Shown piece by piece: positions 10,286 through 19,022 of a DNA stretch of 64,000 bases. A program made the translations under genes and the position numbers. Source of the stretch: CBDCVY01 sp965223245 (GTDB taxonomy: Bacteria; Nitrospinota; Nitrospinia; Nitrospinales; Nitrospinaceae). The stretch is from assembly GCA_965223245.1 (NCBI GenBank), contig CBDCVY010000013.1, forward strand, positions 2,604,001 to 2,668,000. The letters run 5' to 3'. Numbering within the stretch: position 1 is the stretch's first letter; each line of letters begins with the position of its first letter. Under the pieces are notes generated by a model that saw only the letters and a list, made by a program, of their open reading frames with translations, was not told the origin of the DNA and searched no databases.

Positions 10286-10651
10286 TTGGGTAAAGGAGAA
10301 TTGGATCCTCTTGGCGAAGTGGTTGGAGCTGTCAATGATTTTGCAACAAATTACACCGATTTAAGAGCTAATAATAAGGGTCCAAATTTAGAAGGGATAG
10401 ATAAATATTTTCATTGCAAAGCCAATTGTCAAGCGGTGAGACATGGTGAATTTGCTAAAGACGCAGCTGAGGCTATTAGTGATATTAGAGAGTGGACAGA
10501 TGAACTTACTGGAGATACTGCTGAAATGTGTGCAGAGGACCAAGAAGCCAATAAATTTGGGAAAGAAGGCGGCACCAACTCGACAAGGTCCTGTCGGGAG
10601 GTTTGTTGGAAATATAGACCGGTGAATCCCAACTTTCCTAATGATTTATAG
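10286..10651 (+). CDS. Orphan Rhs C-terminal toxin tip
   Basis: The frame is open well upstream of this TTG, and at 10241-10276 it encodes FNNPINYIDPTG, the end of an Rhs core, with a damaged remnant of the preceding core back to about 10229. The following 124 residues form a tip with a Cys/His pattern (FHCKANCQA, then SCREVCWKYRP) and a DQEANKFGKEGG segment. I recall this pattern from the C-termini of many full-length Rhs proteins; its biochemical activity is not known to me. No secretion signal or full core is present, so it is a silent orphan cassette that could be exchanged into the main gene by recombination. A small membrane protein gene follows 9 bases later. Confidence 0.75.
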   Translation: MGKGELDPLGEVVGAVNDFATNYTDLRANNKGPNLEGIDKYFHCKANCQAVRHGEFAKDAAEAISDIREWTDELTGDTAEMCAEDQEANKFGKEGGTNSTRSCREVCWKYRPVNPNFPNDL

Positions 10652-10660
10652 GAAAATTTT

Positions 10661-10903
10661 ATGAAAAATATCGCCACCAGATTATTAAAAATCTTTATAG
10701 TTTTTTCATTGATTTATTTATTTGAAGAGACAATGATTTTTTGGTTTGGGGACCGTTGTGCGGATATGGCAGGAGGATATTTTGATAGATATCCACCTGC
10801 ATGCGGAAAACCAGTTGAGATTAGTAAAATTCTCAGATTTTCCATGATGGGTTTTTATTCTATTTTAATTGTATTAATTTTGGGAAAATTTAAAAATAAA
10901 TAG
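10661..10903 (+). CDS. Two-helix membrane protein, candidate immunity to the orphan tip
   Basis: An 80-residue protein with two predicted membrane helices (about 7-30 and 57-75) joined by a loop with two cysteines (GDRCADM and PPACGKP), ending in a basic FKNK tail. A weak GGAAAATTTT leader precedes the ATG. It starts 9 bases after the orphan Rhs tip, the usual arrangement of toxin tip and immunity gene. The function is inferred from position; no family was recognised. Confidence 0.65.
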   Translation: MKNIATRLLKIFIVFSLIYLFEETMIFWFGDRCADMAGGYFDRYPPACGKPVEISKILRFSMMGFYSILIVLILGKFKNK

Positions 10904-11185
10904 AGATTATAATTCCCTGACATTTAAGCATAAACCATTCAATACATTTTTTACTGGATTGTATTTTTTATAGATTTATTTTTCAATTAAAATATTAATC
11001 AAAATTACTTTTTAAGTTTTAAAAGTTAAATACCCCCTTCACACCTATCTTAAATAATCACCCGAACATTCACCAGTTCGTTCACTCGAACCACCGGCGG
11101 TACGCCGACAGAGTTTAAGTTTGTCGACACGTCTCCGGAAACCCGTACCTCAACTTCGTTCATCGACGCGGGCTGAGCTGACTTT

Positions 11186-11386
11186 TTATTTATTCTTTTT
11201 CCTTTTTATAAAAATCACGACGGCTATTACGATAACAAGAACCACCGCAGCGGTGATGATTCCTTCCATCTTGGCTTGGCGATCTAAGGCGACACCTGTG
11301 TTATAGAAATCGTTGGCGGTGAAAACCCATGAAGGCAATAGGGAAAGGACAAGAGTGATTAACATTGATATTGTTGTATTCATCAT
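11186..11386 (-). CDS. Small membrane protein with signal peptide and C-terminal helix
   Basis: Starting at the ATG at 11386 (the first of two adjacent Met codons, behind GGGATTGG) the product has about 66 residues. A signal-peptide-like start (MMNTTISMLITLVLSLLPSW) leads to a short polar middle (NDFYNTGVALDRQAKMEG) and a strongly hydrophobic helix rich in V and I, ending KRKKNK. Topology suggests a single-pass inner-membrane protein with its middle outside and its basic tail in the cytoplasm. No known family was recognised. An upstream TTG at 11398 is a possible alternative start. Confidence 0.5.
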   Translation of the reverse strand: MMNTTISMLITLVLSLLPSWVFTANDFYNTGVALDRQAKMEGIITAAVVLVIVIAVVIFIKRKKNK

Positions 11387-11631
11387 AACCAATCCCAAAG
11401 TGTTTTAAGTACTCTACCAGGGTAATATCAACTCAAGACTCTTTTCACTTGTTAAAACTCCAAAACCGATCTGTCTCTTAATTCCCTCCTCTAAAACTTT
11501 TCCCAACCCTTTAAAAATGGTATAACAGCGACACAATTTAATTTCAGCGGTGGCTAAATGAGAACCCTGCAAAAGTAAATTAATTATTAAAAAGGCAGTA
11601 TTTCAAAAGTAATACAAAGGCAAAATTCCTG

Positions 11632-11716
11632 ATGGTGAATCACCCTAGCCCTCTTTAAGAAAGAGGGAGCACACGGATTTTCCTTTTAATATTTTTTCTG
11701 CTTTATTCAAAAATTC
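11632..11716. repeat. Dispersed mosaic repeat copy 1
   Basis: A gene-free stretch (11399-11887) ends in a copy of the dispersed repeat found at several places in the window. Recognisable blocks are GTGAATCACC, the CCCTCTTT...AAAGAGGG palindrome, and GGGAGCACACGGAT followed by a T-rich tail that closely matches 59655-59720. Nothing else was recognised in the rest of the stretch. Confidence 0.6.
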
Positions 11717-11887
11717 TGCACATGCAAAAATCTCTCAGTAAAAGGGAAGCACATGGGCCGTCTCTTTGAATTCACGGCGTTTTATTCCATAGTTTCTGTC
11801 AGTCAAAGGTCTTGTCTGAAAAACGACCTGGCACCGCAGACCTTATCGATAAACTTTATTTCATTTAGAAATTTTCCTGGAGGGTTC

Positions 11888-13333
11888 ATGCGACGTTTCT
11901 TTTTATTGGTTTTGCTGCTTCAAATCATTCCCGTTCAAGCAGCGGCACAAAACCCGTTCATAAATAATGATAATTTCGGAGGCTTACAATTACAAATCTT
12001 AGTGAAAAACCTGCAGAATCAGATTGCGGTTCAGCGGAAAGAAATCGATGCTTTGAAACAACTGTTGGCGGGAGTGCATCGAAAAGAAAATAATCTGTAT
12101 TTCGAGGAGATGAATGTTCATATTCGGAATGGGTTGGGCGCCACCAACGGAATCCCGGAGAGTCCCAACGCCACCACGCAATCGACCCGCGTCAATGGTC
12201 TGGGAAATTTGATCGTCGGTTATGATGAAGTGCGTTCGTTTGGAACCGAAAAATCCGGTTCGCATAATGTGGTGATCGGTTCTTTTCATAATTATTCGAG
12301 TTTTGGCGGCCTGGTTTTGGGAAGCCAAAACTCCCTACTGGGCCCCTACTCCGCAGTAAGCGGAGGAATGCATAATTCCACTACGGGGCTGGCAGCCTCG
12401 GTTTCCGGTGGGACTCAAAACAAAGCGAGCGGTTTATTGTCCAGCATCAGCGGCGGCGAAAAAAATTCGAGCGAAGGCAACTATAGCAGTATCAGTGCAG
12501 GCCAAAACAATATCGCTCAAGGAACACGGTCCGGCGTGAATGGAGGGCAAGGGAATAAAGCCCTGGGAGATTATTCCGCTATTAGCGGAGGCATCAACAA
12601 CACCGCTTCGGGAAATCACGCCAGCATCAGCGCCGGAAGCAATAACCTTGCCACGGGGTGGCAGTCCAGCATAAGCGGGGGTCGAAACAATACTGCCAGC
12701 GGGTTTCTTTCTTCCGTTTCCGGGGGAAAAGAAAATACGGCGAGCGGATTGGATTCCAGTGTGGGCGGGGGTAAAGAAAACTCTGCGAAGGGCATGCTAT
12801 CCAATGTGAGCGGAGGATCTAAAAATATTTCGGCAGGATATGCCTCCAGCATCAGTGGTGGAGAAGGGAACCAAGTTGAGACAACAGGAGGGTATGGAAC
12901 CATCAGTGGCGGATATAATAACAGAGTCAAGGCTTTTACATCTCATATTAGCGGAGGTGTCGACAATAGAACCGAGATCACCGGCCAGTCATCCAGCATT
13001 ACCGGGGGATACCATAATTCCACCGCGGGTGTTTCTTCTTCTATTTCGGGAGGCAGAGATAACCATGCCAAGGGTCCTTACTCAAGCGTTGGCGGGGGAG
13101 GCCAAAACTATGCCCACGGTCAAACCTCCCATATCAGTGGAGGATATATCAATCAAACGTATGGAAGATTCTCTACTATTGGCGGCGGCAGAAACAACAA
13201 AACATTTAGTTTGGAATCCAATGTAAGCGGAGGCTATTCAAACCAAGCCACCGGCAGAGCTGCCAGTATTTTTGGAGGAAAAGACCAGACCACTACTTTG
13301 GATTTCACCTGGTCGCCCGGCAATCAAAAATAG
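11888..13333 (+). CDS. Exported YadA-head-like repeat protein
   Basis: The start at 11888 is chosen because it has the ribosome binding site TGGAGGG and begins a clear signal peptide (MRRFFLLVLLLQIIPVQAAA); the longer upstream frame has neither. A short coiled-coil-like segment (LKNLQNQIAVQRKEIDALKQLL) precedes NVHIRNGLGATNG and GNLIVGYDE. The rest is about 20 copies of a 14-16 residue repeat of the form SSxSGGxxNxAxG, like the left-handed beta-roll of YadA-type trimeric adhesin heads. No YadA membrane anchor is present at the C-terminus (it ends SPGNQK), so anchoring is unknown. Paralogues lie at 43.6 and 49.9 kb, but this one lacks their N-terminal DNRLRE-like domain. Confidence 0.85.
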   Translation: MRRFFLLVLLLQIIPVQAAAQNPFINNDNFGGLQLQILVKNLQNQIAVQRKEIDALKQLLAGVHRKENNLYFEEMNVHIRNGLGATNGIPESPNATTQSTRVNGLGNLIVGYDEVRSFGTEKSGSHNVVIGSFHNYSSFGGLVLGSQNSLLGPYSAVSGGMHNSTTGLAASVSGGTQNKASGLLSSISGGEKNSSEGNYSSISAGQNNIAQGTRSGVNGGQGNKALGDYSAISGGINNTASGNHASISAGSNNLATGWQSSISGGRNNTASGFLSSVSGGKENTASGLDSSVGGGKENSAKGMLSNVSGGSKNISAGYASSISGGEGNQVETTGGYGTISGGYNNRVKAFTSHISGGVDNRTEITGQSSSITGGYHNSTAGVSSSISGGRDNHAKGPYSSVGGGGQNYAHGQTSHISGGYINQTYGRFSTIGGGRNNKTFSLESNVSGGYSNQATGRAASIFGGKDQTTTLDFTWSPGNQK

Positions 13334-13450
13334 AAACAAAGAAATCTTGCGAAGTCCGTAAGAGAAATATCCACTCGGGCGGAGGTATCCTTTTTTTGCC
13401 TTCCCATTTTTTCTTTGGTATAAGTTCTCTTGAACATCCGGAGAGACATA

Positions 13451-14278
13451 ATGGCAAAAGATTCTTTTCAATCGTTAGAACATGCAGGTTGGCTGGCTAA
13501 AGCGAGTGAATATGATCGGTTATTCGCAACGATCACCCGCCAGTCTATGGATGCCATCCTTCAAACTTTTGGAGATTTAGCCGGTAAGCGCTTGCTCGAT
13601 GTCGCTTGCGGGCCCGGGCTATTGGCGGGAAAGGCTCACTCCCTCGGCGCACAGTGTGAAGGTATCGACTTTGCCTCGACGATGGTCGACAAAGCCAGGT
13701 CTCTGTTTCCGGATGTTACTTTCATTGAGGGCAATGCCGAGCAGTTGCCCTATCCGGATTCACAGTTCGATGCGGTGGCCTGCTCTTTTGGATTGCTGCA
13801 TTTGGAACATCCCGAACGTGCGGTGAAGGAAGCTCTGCGGGTGCTCACTCCCGGTGGAAACTATACGTTCACAGTATGGCGCAGTCCGGACCAAGGCGGT
13901 GAGTTTTTTCAATTGGTGATGGGCGCAATTCAAAAGCACGGGTCGCTGGATGTTCCTCTGCCGCCCTCCCCTCCCATGTTTCGTTTTGCAGAACCAGAGC
14001 AGTCCGAGAACCTTTTAAAAGAGGCGGGTTTTATCGACTCGAAATCTACTGTACTCCCGCTCACGTGGAATGCCAAACAACCGGAAGATATTCTGGAGAT
14101 GATTTACAAAAGCATAGTGCGCATGCCCATGATTCTGGAAGCGCAGTCCCCGCATGCTCGCGAACGCATCAATGAGGAAATCATGCGTTCCAGCGAGAAA
14201 CACCGAAACACAAACGGAATCCAGTTCCAATTCCCCGCACTCATGGCCACCGGTAGGAAAGCCGACAACTGCCGGTAA
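13451..14278 (+). CDS. Class I SAM-dependent methyltransferase
   Basis: A 275-residue protein starting at the ATG behind GGAGAG (13440). It has the Methyltransf_11 motifs: LLDVACGPG (motif I, SAM binding), GIDFASTMVDKAR, GNAEQLPYPDSQFDAVAC (motif II/III) and ALRVLTPGGNYTFTVW. The C-terminal third, SPPMFRFAEPEQ to TWNAKQPEDILEMIYK, is substrate-specific. It resembles UbiE/phosphatidylethanolamine-type small-molecule methyltransferases, but the substrate cannot be told from the sequence. It is monocistronic, cytoplasmic, and unrelated to its surface-protein neighbours. Confidence 0.9.
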   Translation: MAKDSFQSLEHAGWLAKASEYDRLFATITRQSMDAILQTFGDLAGKRLLDVACGPGLLAGKAHSLGAQCEGIDFASTMVDKARSLFPDVTFIEGNAEQLPYPDSQFDAVACSFGLLHLEHPERAVKEALRVLTPGGNYTFTVWRSPDQGGEFFQLVMGAIQKHGSLDVPLPPSPPMFRFAEPEQSENLLKEAGFIDSKSTVLPLTWNAKQPEDILEMIYKSIVRMPMILEAQSPHARERINEEIMRSSEKHRNTNGIQFQFPALMATGRKADNCR

Positions 14279-14514
14279 AATTCATTCCCATTAATTTATG
14301 AAGTGGATGCAATCAACAGAAATTAAGGAACAGGCCGTCGTTCCAACATTTTCCAATATCTTCTCGGGCTGGCCTTTCCCCAATTCGGCAATAAGGTCTA
14401 TTGAAGTTTTTTGGCGGGTATTGGAGCTTCCCATTTTAGGGTAAATTGACGAAAAAATTCCCAAAAAATCACGAGAAGGTTCCTTATATATAGTAGAGAA
14501 TTTCTACAGACGTT

Positions 14515-15000
14515 TTACTTGGAAAACTCCCATTGGCCGTCTTTGTTTTTGCGGATGAGGAAGTTGTAGGACTTGCTGGTTTTGATGATCCAGCCTTCCG
14601 GTGGAGTGGTGGCGCTTAAGATGGCGCCGTCGAGTTCGGCTTTCTCCACTTTAGAACGAAACTTCGACCAAATGTCTTCTGCCTCTTTGCGCAGTTCGGC
14701 CACATTGTCGAGTTTGATTTCTGTCAGATACCGAAGCATCAACGCGGCCTTGCCATCCGACGCATACATTTTCGAAAGGCCCATGATTTTTACCACTCGA
14801 CCTGATGGCAACACTTCGACCTGGTAATCACCTCCGCCCTGAACCCGTTGGATCTTAAAATCCGAGGCGGTCCCATCTACCAGAGTTTGCAGATAAGAAT
14901 CCTGCAATTGCCTGTCTATCCATTCCCCTGCGTGAGCGGGCGAAAAAGAAAAGACCCAACTCACCAGAAGAACTTTTAATATCAGATTAATCGGTTTCAT
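14515..15000 (-). CDS. Exported protein of unknown function
   Basis: 161 residues with a clear signal peptide (MKPINLILKVLLVSWVFSFSPAHA, cleavage after AHA). The mature part is mixed alpha/beta: RVQGGGDYQVEVLPSGRVVKI, a charged helix (VAELRKEAEDIWSKFRSKVEKAEL) and a C-terminal strand pair ending QWEFSK. I recognise no family. It is transcribed alone and convergent with the methyltransferase gene. Probably periplasmic. Confidence 0.75.
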   Translation of the reverse strand: MKPINLILKVLLVSWVFSFSPAHAGEWIDRQLQDSYLQTLVDGTASDFKIQRVQGGGDYQVEVLPSGRVVKIMGLSKMYASDGKAALMLRYLTEIKLDNVAELRKEAEDIWSKFRSKVEKAELDGAILSATTPPEGWIIKTSKSYNFLIRKNKDGQWEFSK

Positions 15001-15049
15001 TAAACTTTCTTGTTTTCAAAACTTTTTTAACAGAAATCCATAAAATCCC

Positions 15050-15260
15050 AGGCGGTCAATCCCCCTGACCCGCAGGCCAACGCCTGCAGGTAACAACTAT
15101 TTTGCGCGGGTCTCTTCGATCCTTTTCTCCACAAACTTTTGAGAATCCTTATTGCTTCCAATCGCTAGATTGAGGAAAGAGGGCAAACATGGGTCCTGAC
15201 TTTTGTGGTTACTTTGTGGGTTCGCTACTCCTTAGTTATGCAAAGGTCTCTTTAGAAAAA
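15050..15260. repeat. Dispersed mosaic repeat copy 2
   Basis: Contains the palindrome GCAGGCCAACGCCTGC (15072-15087) preceded by GTCAATCCCC, the stem-loop CCAATC/GATTG (about 15158-15172), the AGAGGGCAAACATGGG block, and a TTATGCAAAGGTCTCTTTAG block at its end. All recur elsewhere in the window in both orientations. Confidence 0.7.
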
Positions 15261-15281
15261 AGGAAACACATCTTATGTCTT

Positions 15282-15962
15282 TTAAAAACACTGATTGATG
15301 GAAATGGACTTCAGCATTTTCTTAAACTGCTTATCCAGGTTTTTCTTATCGTCATCCTCCAGGGGTCGCGAGCTCGAAATCATATAAAACTTATCCTGTA
15401 CCGTGATGATCCAGGCTTCCATAATTCCTTTAGATATTCTTCCATCATCAAAAAACACGTCCAGACTAAACTTAAAATTGGTCGCGTCTAATCCTGAAAT
15501 TCTGGTCTCGTTAGGAGCGATCAATACCTCAAAGTTGGTCGCTCTTCGAGTGTAATAGGCAATCGTTTCTTCGGCCAATGCTGTGGAAGACATAGGAGGT
15601 GTCCCCACATTAGGTTCCAGCGAAACTTGAAACCCCGGGTTATCGCCGTTATAGGGTTCGGGATACTTGGCAATCGTGATCGGTTCCAATCCGGTTTCCT
15701 GCTCCAGGGACTTATAAAAATTGTTGATTTGTTTTCTTTCTTGCGGCGAAACGTTCTTAAACGGAACTCCCTGGCTGTTAAACACTTCGTCCAAAGTTAA
15801 AAAATGCCAATCCTTCGGTTTGGTGATAGATAAACAAACCGTCTTATTATAATAATTGTTGTCCCCAATGATTTTTGCGTTTTCCGCCGAAAAACCGGAC
15901 AAAACACCTAGACAAACTATTAATCCCGCCAAACCCAAAGTTTTTCTCATCCAAATTATCAT
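15282..15962 (-). CDS. Exported protein with DcrB/PsbP-like fold (tentative)
   Basis: The chosen start at 15962 (CAGGA about 8 bases upstream) gives about 226 residues with a signal peptide (MIIWMRKTLGLAGLIVCLG, cleavage near FSA). A start at 15950 (MRKTLG) is also possible. The mature part begins VCLSITKPKDWHFLT and ends with an amphipathic helix (LDKQFKKMLKSISI). This two-part layout, a short opening strand followed by IAYYTRRATNFEVL and EAWIITVQDKFYMIS, resembles DcrB/PsbP-type proteins; the match is by eye and weak. Probably periplasmic, role unknown. Confidence 0.75.
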   Translation of the reverse strand: MIIWMRKTLGLAGLIVCLGVLSGFSAENAKIIGDNNYYNKTVCLSITKPKDWHFLTLDEVFNSQGVPFKNVSPQERKQINNFYKSLEQETGLEPITIAKYPEPYNGDNPGFQVSLEPNVGTPPMSSTALAEETIAYYTRRATNFEVLIAPNETRISGLDATNFKFSLDVFFDDGRISKGIMEAWIITVQDKFYMISSSRPLEDDDKKNLDKQFKKMLKSISINQCF

Positions 15963-16071
15963 CGCGTTGCATTCCTGTTTATTAGAGATTACACTGATTA
16001 GTATTGATCCTATATCTTTAAAAGTCAAACAAATACAAAATCATCACTATTTTACCATAAGCTATAAAACA

Positions 16072-16443
16072 TTGAACGTATTCAAAGCAACTTACAGTTA
16101 TTTAGATGGATTGATTCCCCAAAGATATCGCGCCCATGATAAAAAGAACCTGAGCGGGCACCGAAAGTTCGCCTTTGTCACTTATTTTTTGATCATGCTG
16201 ATCAACCCCAGCATTTATTTTTTTAAAGCGGGACTGAAGAATTTTGGGTTGGGAGTGATTTTTCGGGAAATTATTTTAAACCCAATAGTTATATATGGCT
16301 TGGGGTTATGTGTGGGGTTGGTGGGTTATTTTGTGGGAGTGATATTGCGAAGGGAATCCGAAACTACTAACAAACTATTTTATGGATGCACCATTCTTGG
16401 GGTCGCTTACTTTTTATACAAGCATTACAATTCGTTTAACTGA
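16072..16443 (+). CDS. Three-helix membrane protein
   Basis: The open frame reaches back into the divergent gene, so the TTG at 16072 is only a best guess for the start; no good ribosome binding site is visible. The part that looks genuinely coding runs from FKATYSYLDGLIPQRYR onward: a soluble start, then hydrophobic stretches at FAFVTYFLIMLINPSIYFF, NPIVIYGLGLCVGLVGYFVG and LFYGCTILGVAYFLY. It is the first of three closely spaced genes of similar style (next at 16472 and 16803), probably an operon of inner-membrane proteins. No family was recognised. Confidence 0.6.
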   Translation: MNVFKATYSYLDGLIPQRYRAHDKKNLSGHRKFAFVTYFLIMLINPSIYFFKAGLKNFGLGVIFREIILNPIVIYGLGLCVGLVGYFVGVILRRESETTNKLFYGCTILGVAYFLYKHYNSFN

Positions 16444-16471
16444 GGCAAACCCCTTGAAGAGGATTTATTAA

Positions 16472-16789
16472 TTGTTCGATTCATTAATCAGTAGAGACAC
16501 GCAATATCTCATCCTGCTTTTGTATATCGTCATTTTTGCAATAGGCTTCTGGGTGCGGAAGGGAAAACCGGAAAAGGAAATCTACCGGCAGTTTACCCGG
16601 AAAGCCTGGCTGGTGTATATGATTCCGTTCAATGACTCGTGGAAACGGTTCGTTAACCGAGAGGATTTGCCATTGTTTGAAGAGTATTTTTTCAGATGGA
16701 ACATTTTCAATTCAATTTTTATCTGGGTAAACTTTTTAGTTTGTACCTATGTCCTGTATATGGTTTTAACCAAACTGGGCTTCTTATAA
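16472..16789 (+). CDS. Small two-helix membrane protein
   Basis: 105 residues from a TTG start with GAGGA about 8 bases upstream. An N-terminal helix (YLILLLYIVIFAIGFWV) is followed by a basic, aromatic soluble middle (KGKPEKEIYRQFTRKAW ... FEEYFFRW) and a C-terminal helix (FIWVNFLVCTYVLYMVL). It sits 28 bases after the previous gene and 13 before the next, so co-transcription is likely. Function unknown. Confidence 0.7.
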   Translation: MFDSLISRDTQYLILLLYIVIFAIGFWVRKGKPEKEIYRQFTRKAWLVYMIPFNDSWKRFVNREDLPLFEEYFFRWNIFNSIFIWVNFLVCTYVLYMVLTKLGFL

Positions 16790-16802
16790 AAACCTGTGAT
16801 CA

Positions 16803-17339
16803 ATGAATAAATTCATCCTGGCAACCTGGCTTTCAAGAATATCTTTTATGGTTGCCATAGTCTTACCTTTAACTCTATCTTTGTTTCCTGAGCAGGTATT
16901 TTCCAGAATATGGCATTTTAAAAACAAATCTTATCGCATCCTCGGCCATATTAAAGTGACCATTCCGGATGAAATGATTGCCATTAAAAAAACCGGAAAA
17001 AATTCAGAGAAGCAGGATTCCTTTAATATCCTTTCAGCTGATTTCCAAAGAACCAGGTTTATTCTTTTATTTGCCCAATTGCCTGATGATAAGCCCTTCC
17101 CTATGAAAAAAATTTTTAAGTCACGCGGCCATAGGAAAATGCAAGACTTACCCTGCCACATCCTGAACCAGGAGTGCCAATGGATCCAATCTTATAGTGG
17201 TAAAAATAAATATGAAGAAAATATATTTATGACTCGGGAACGGATTTGGATCAGCTTCACCGGAAAACCCGTGGAGAGAGTTCATTTACTCAACGTCATT
17301 TCCAAATTGGAATATAAAGATCAAACGGATGAAAATTGA
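16803..17339 (+). CDS. Membrane-anchored protein of unknown function
   Basis: 178 residues with one N-terminal hydrophobic segment (WLSRISFMVAIVLPLTLSL) that is either a signal anchor or an uncleaved signal peptide. A beta-rich soluble domain follows (YRILGHIKVTIPDEMIAIKK, FILLFAQLPDDKPFP, IWISFTGKPVERV) with two close cysteines (LPCHILNQECQW). Last gene of the three-gene cluster from 16072. No family was recognised. Confidence 0.7.
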   Translation: MNKFILATWLSRISFMVAIVLPLTLSLFPEQVFSRIWHFKNKSYRILGHIKVTIPDEMIAIKKTGKNSEKQDSFNILSADFQRTRFILLFAQLPDDKPFPMKKIFKSRGHRKMQDLPCHILNQECQWIQSYSGKNKYEENIFMTRERIWISFTGKPVERVHLLNVISKLEYKDQTDEN

Positions 17340-17360
17340 TCCGGAAAGATTTCATGGAGA

Positions 17361-17388
17361 TTAAAAGGGGAGACTTTGATATCTCCCC
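17361..17388 (-). terminator. Intrinsic terminator of the truncated haemoglobin gene
   Basis: Perfect 7-bp stem GGGGAGA/TCTCCCC (17367-17373 with 17382-17388) and an 8-base loop. Read on the minus strand the stem is followed by TTTTAATC, giving a rho-independent terminator 28 bases past the stop codon of the gene at 17416-17871. It lies between two convergent genes. Confidence 0.65.
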
Positions 17389-17415
17389 AAGCCACTTACT
17401 TTATTAATACTTGCT

Positions 17416-17871
17416 TTACTGTCCAACGATGTCGGGTTTCATGGGGCCGAGGATGGCGAGGAGTTCGCCTTTTTCTTTTTCGGGAACTTTGTATTTGTCC
17501 AGCGTTTTCACCAGGTCATCCACCACATAACCGAATTCCGCATCGGTGATGGCTAATCCTGCGTGAGACTCCTTCATTGAGCGTCCTTTGTATTCACAGG
17601 GTCCTCCGGTACCGGCGCACACCTGATCGGCCACCAGTGATTTTAATTTGGCGATATCAATTTCTTTCAACCGTTGGCCAACTTTTGGGTTGGTAATTCG
17701 TTTGTCGCTTCCGACCGTATCGATAAAATCATTCACTACGGCTTCGATGGCTTTCATGCCGCCCAACCGATCATAAAGAGTCGCTTCTTTTTTCATCGCC
17801 GTTTTCGAACAGGCGCCGAACAGAGTGACGATTAATAATAAACTGAGCAATTTTAAAGAAAATTTCTTCAC
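17416..17871 (-). CDS. Lipoprotein truncated haemoglobin (group 1 type)
   Basis: GTG start with AGGAG 8 bases upstream. Residues 1-21 are a lipoprotein signal (LLLIVTLFGAC, lipidated Cys21). The rest follows the group 1 truncated haemoglobin pattern: LYDRLGGMKAIEAVVNDFI, GPCEYKGRSMKESHAGL with the probable proximal haem ligand His103, and KVPEKEKGELLAILGPMKPDIV. By eye, the position usually held by Tyr B10 reads Ile (FIDTV) and the CD1 Phe is not evident, so ligand chemistry may differ from O2/NO-detoxifying members. A lipid anchor places it in the periplasm or on the outer membrane. Transcribed alone, with its own terminator. Confidence 0.88.
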   Translation of the reverse strand: MKKFSLKLLSLLLIVTLFGACSKTAMKKEATLYDRLGGMKAIEAVVNDFIDTVGSDKRITNPKVGQRLKEIDIAKLKSLVADQVCAGTGGPCEYKGRSMKESHAGLAITDAEFGYVVDDLVKTLDKYKVPEKEKGELLAILGPMKPDIVGQ

Positions 17872-18005
17872 GGTTTCGCTCCTTTGGAAGGTGTTTAATT
17901 TTTTGAGAGAACTCTCCAGATGACAACCCGGTACCTACAAAATGCGGAGCAATTATAACACCAAAATTTTTCCGCTACCATCCCTTAGATTCCAATAAGC
18001 AATGA

Positions 18006-19022
18006 TTAAAATTTTTTACAGGGGTCGAGTTTTTTGCTAGACCAGGGCTTACTATTTTCGGGCTGGGACCAGGCTGCGGGTATTTGGACCACTAAAAAAT
18101 CAGGGACGGGTTTTGCTTTAGTATCATTCACCAAAATAAGTTTCTTACCTTTTTCAAACCAACCCAAGCCTTCCCAATTATTATAATCAAAATCTTTCGG
18201 GAGGAGTTTCGCAATATCGATCGGATTCCCGTAAGGAGCTCCGCCCATATCAAATCGCATCAACCACTGATACAGAAAACGGTCCTTGTCATTAACTTTT
18301 TTACCTTTCGCCTCTGAAGATAAAACAACAATGAAGCCTTTACCCTCCGATTGCCAAACCAGGTCAGTGGCACGGAACCTTTGCTTCTTGGGTAAATCAT
18401 TAGGCACCTGCAACGGGATTACCCGGGAAGCCTCTTTGACACCGATATATTTCGGCGGATCTTTTTCTAAGCGATCGTATTCGTGCACTAAAATTTCCGG
18501 GCAAAAGGAACGTTTTTTTAACTTGCTTCGTAATTGCCGTGGAGTTTTTCTCTTTTTGATCAGCCCTCCTTCCCAAAGCACCGCTATGGTAAATTTATTC
18601 TCATGCTGTTTCCGGATGGCCACTCCTTCAAGACCACGGTTTCCAAACTCTGTATATCTTTTATCATATTGCAAAACCTTTCCATCGAGGGTGATGAGAG
18701 AGACCAACTTCTCAGAAAGCACCGTCACATTACCTTCGCCCAAAAAATCGAGCGATTCCAAATCCATCGCCAAAGTGCCCCCCGGTATGGAATGTCGGTA
18801 AATTTGATTCGCGTCGATAGAAATTAATCCCCGGCGAAACGTCTGCCAGGGTCTTGAGAGTTTGACTTCATAATACACACCGGGAACGTCATCGGAAACC
18901 ACATACAAGCTGTCATCCATGCGCACCACACCTGACGCTTCGCGCAGATCCACCGCTCCCACGGGTAAAAACGCGCTTACTACTAAGAGCAAGATAAATA
19001 TAAATTGAAAAATTATTTTCAT
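18006..19022 (-). CDS. Exported phytase-esterase-like beta-propeller protein
   Basis: The start at 19022 is preceded by GGAG with 7-base spacing and begins a signal peptide (MKIIFQFIFILLLVVSAFLP, cleavage near GAVDL). The 338-residue product has features of the 'esterase-like activity of phytase'/SdiA-regulated propeller family: EASGVVRMDDSLYVVSDD at the start, LEGVAIRKQ in the middle, and NNWEGLGWFEKGKKLILVNDT near the end, the typical 'found-in-the-end' blade. Such proteins act in the periplasm; the substrate is unknown. It is monocistronic. The family assignment is from motif reading and moderately sure. Confidence 0.75.
   Translation of the reverse strand: MKIIFQFIFILLLVVSAFLPVGAVDLREASGVVRMDDSLYVVSDDVPGVYYEVKLSRPWQTFRRGLISIDANQIYRHSIPGGTLAMDLESLDFLGEGNVTVLSEKLVSLITLDGKVLQYDKRYTEFGNRGLEGVAIRKQHENKFTIAVLWEGGLIKKRKTPRQLRSKLKKRSFCPEILVHEYDRLEKDPPKYIGVKEASRVIPLQVPNDLPKKQRFRATDLVWQSEGKGFIVVLSSEAKGKKVNDKDRFLYQWLMRFDMGGAPYGNPIDIAKLLPKDFDYNNWEGLGWFEKGKKLILVNDTKAKPVPDFLVVQIPAAWSQPENSKPWSSKKLDPCKKF

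Noticed and set aside
11044..11163. 39-codon minus-strand frame with protein-like sequence (EVEVRVSGDVSTNLNSVGV)
   Set aside because: It continues sensibly only after a frame change (PPVV-like reading not in phase) and has no ribosome binding site; at most a gene remnant.
15189..15491. 100-codon open frame on the plus strand
   Set aside because: Made of dispersed repeat plus the antisense of an exported-protein gene.
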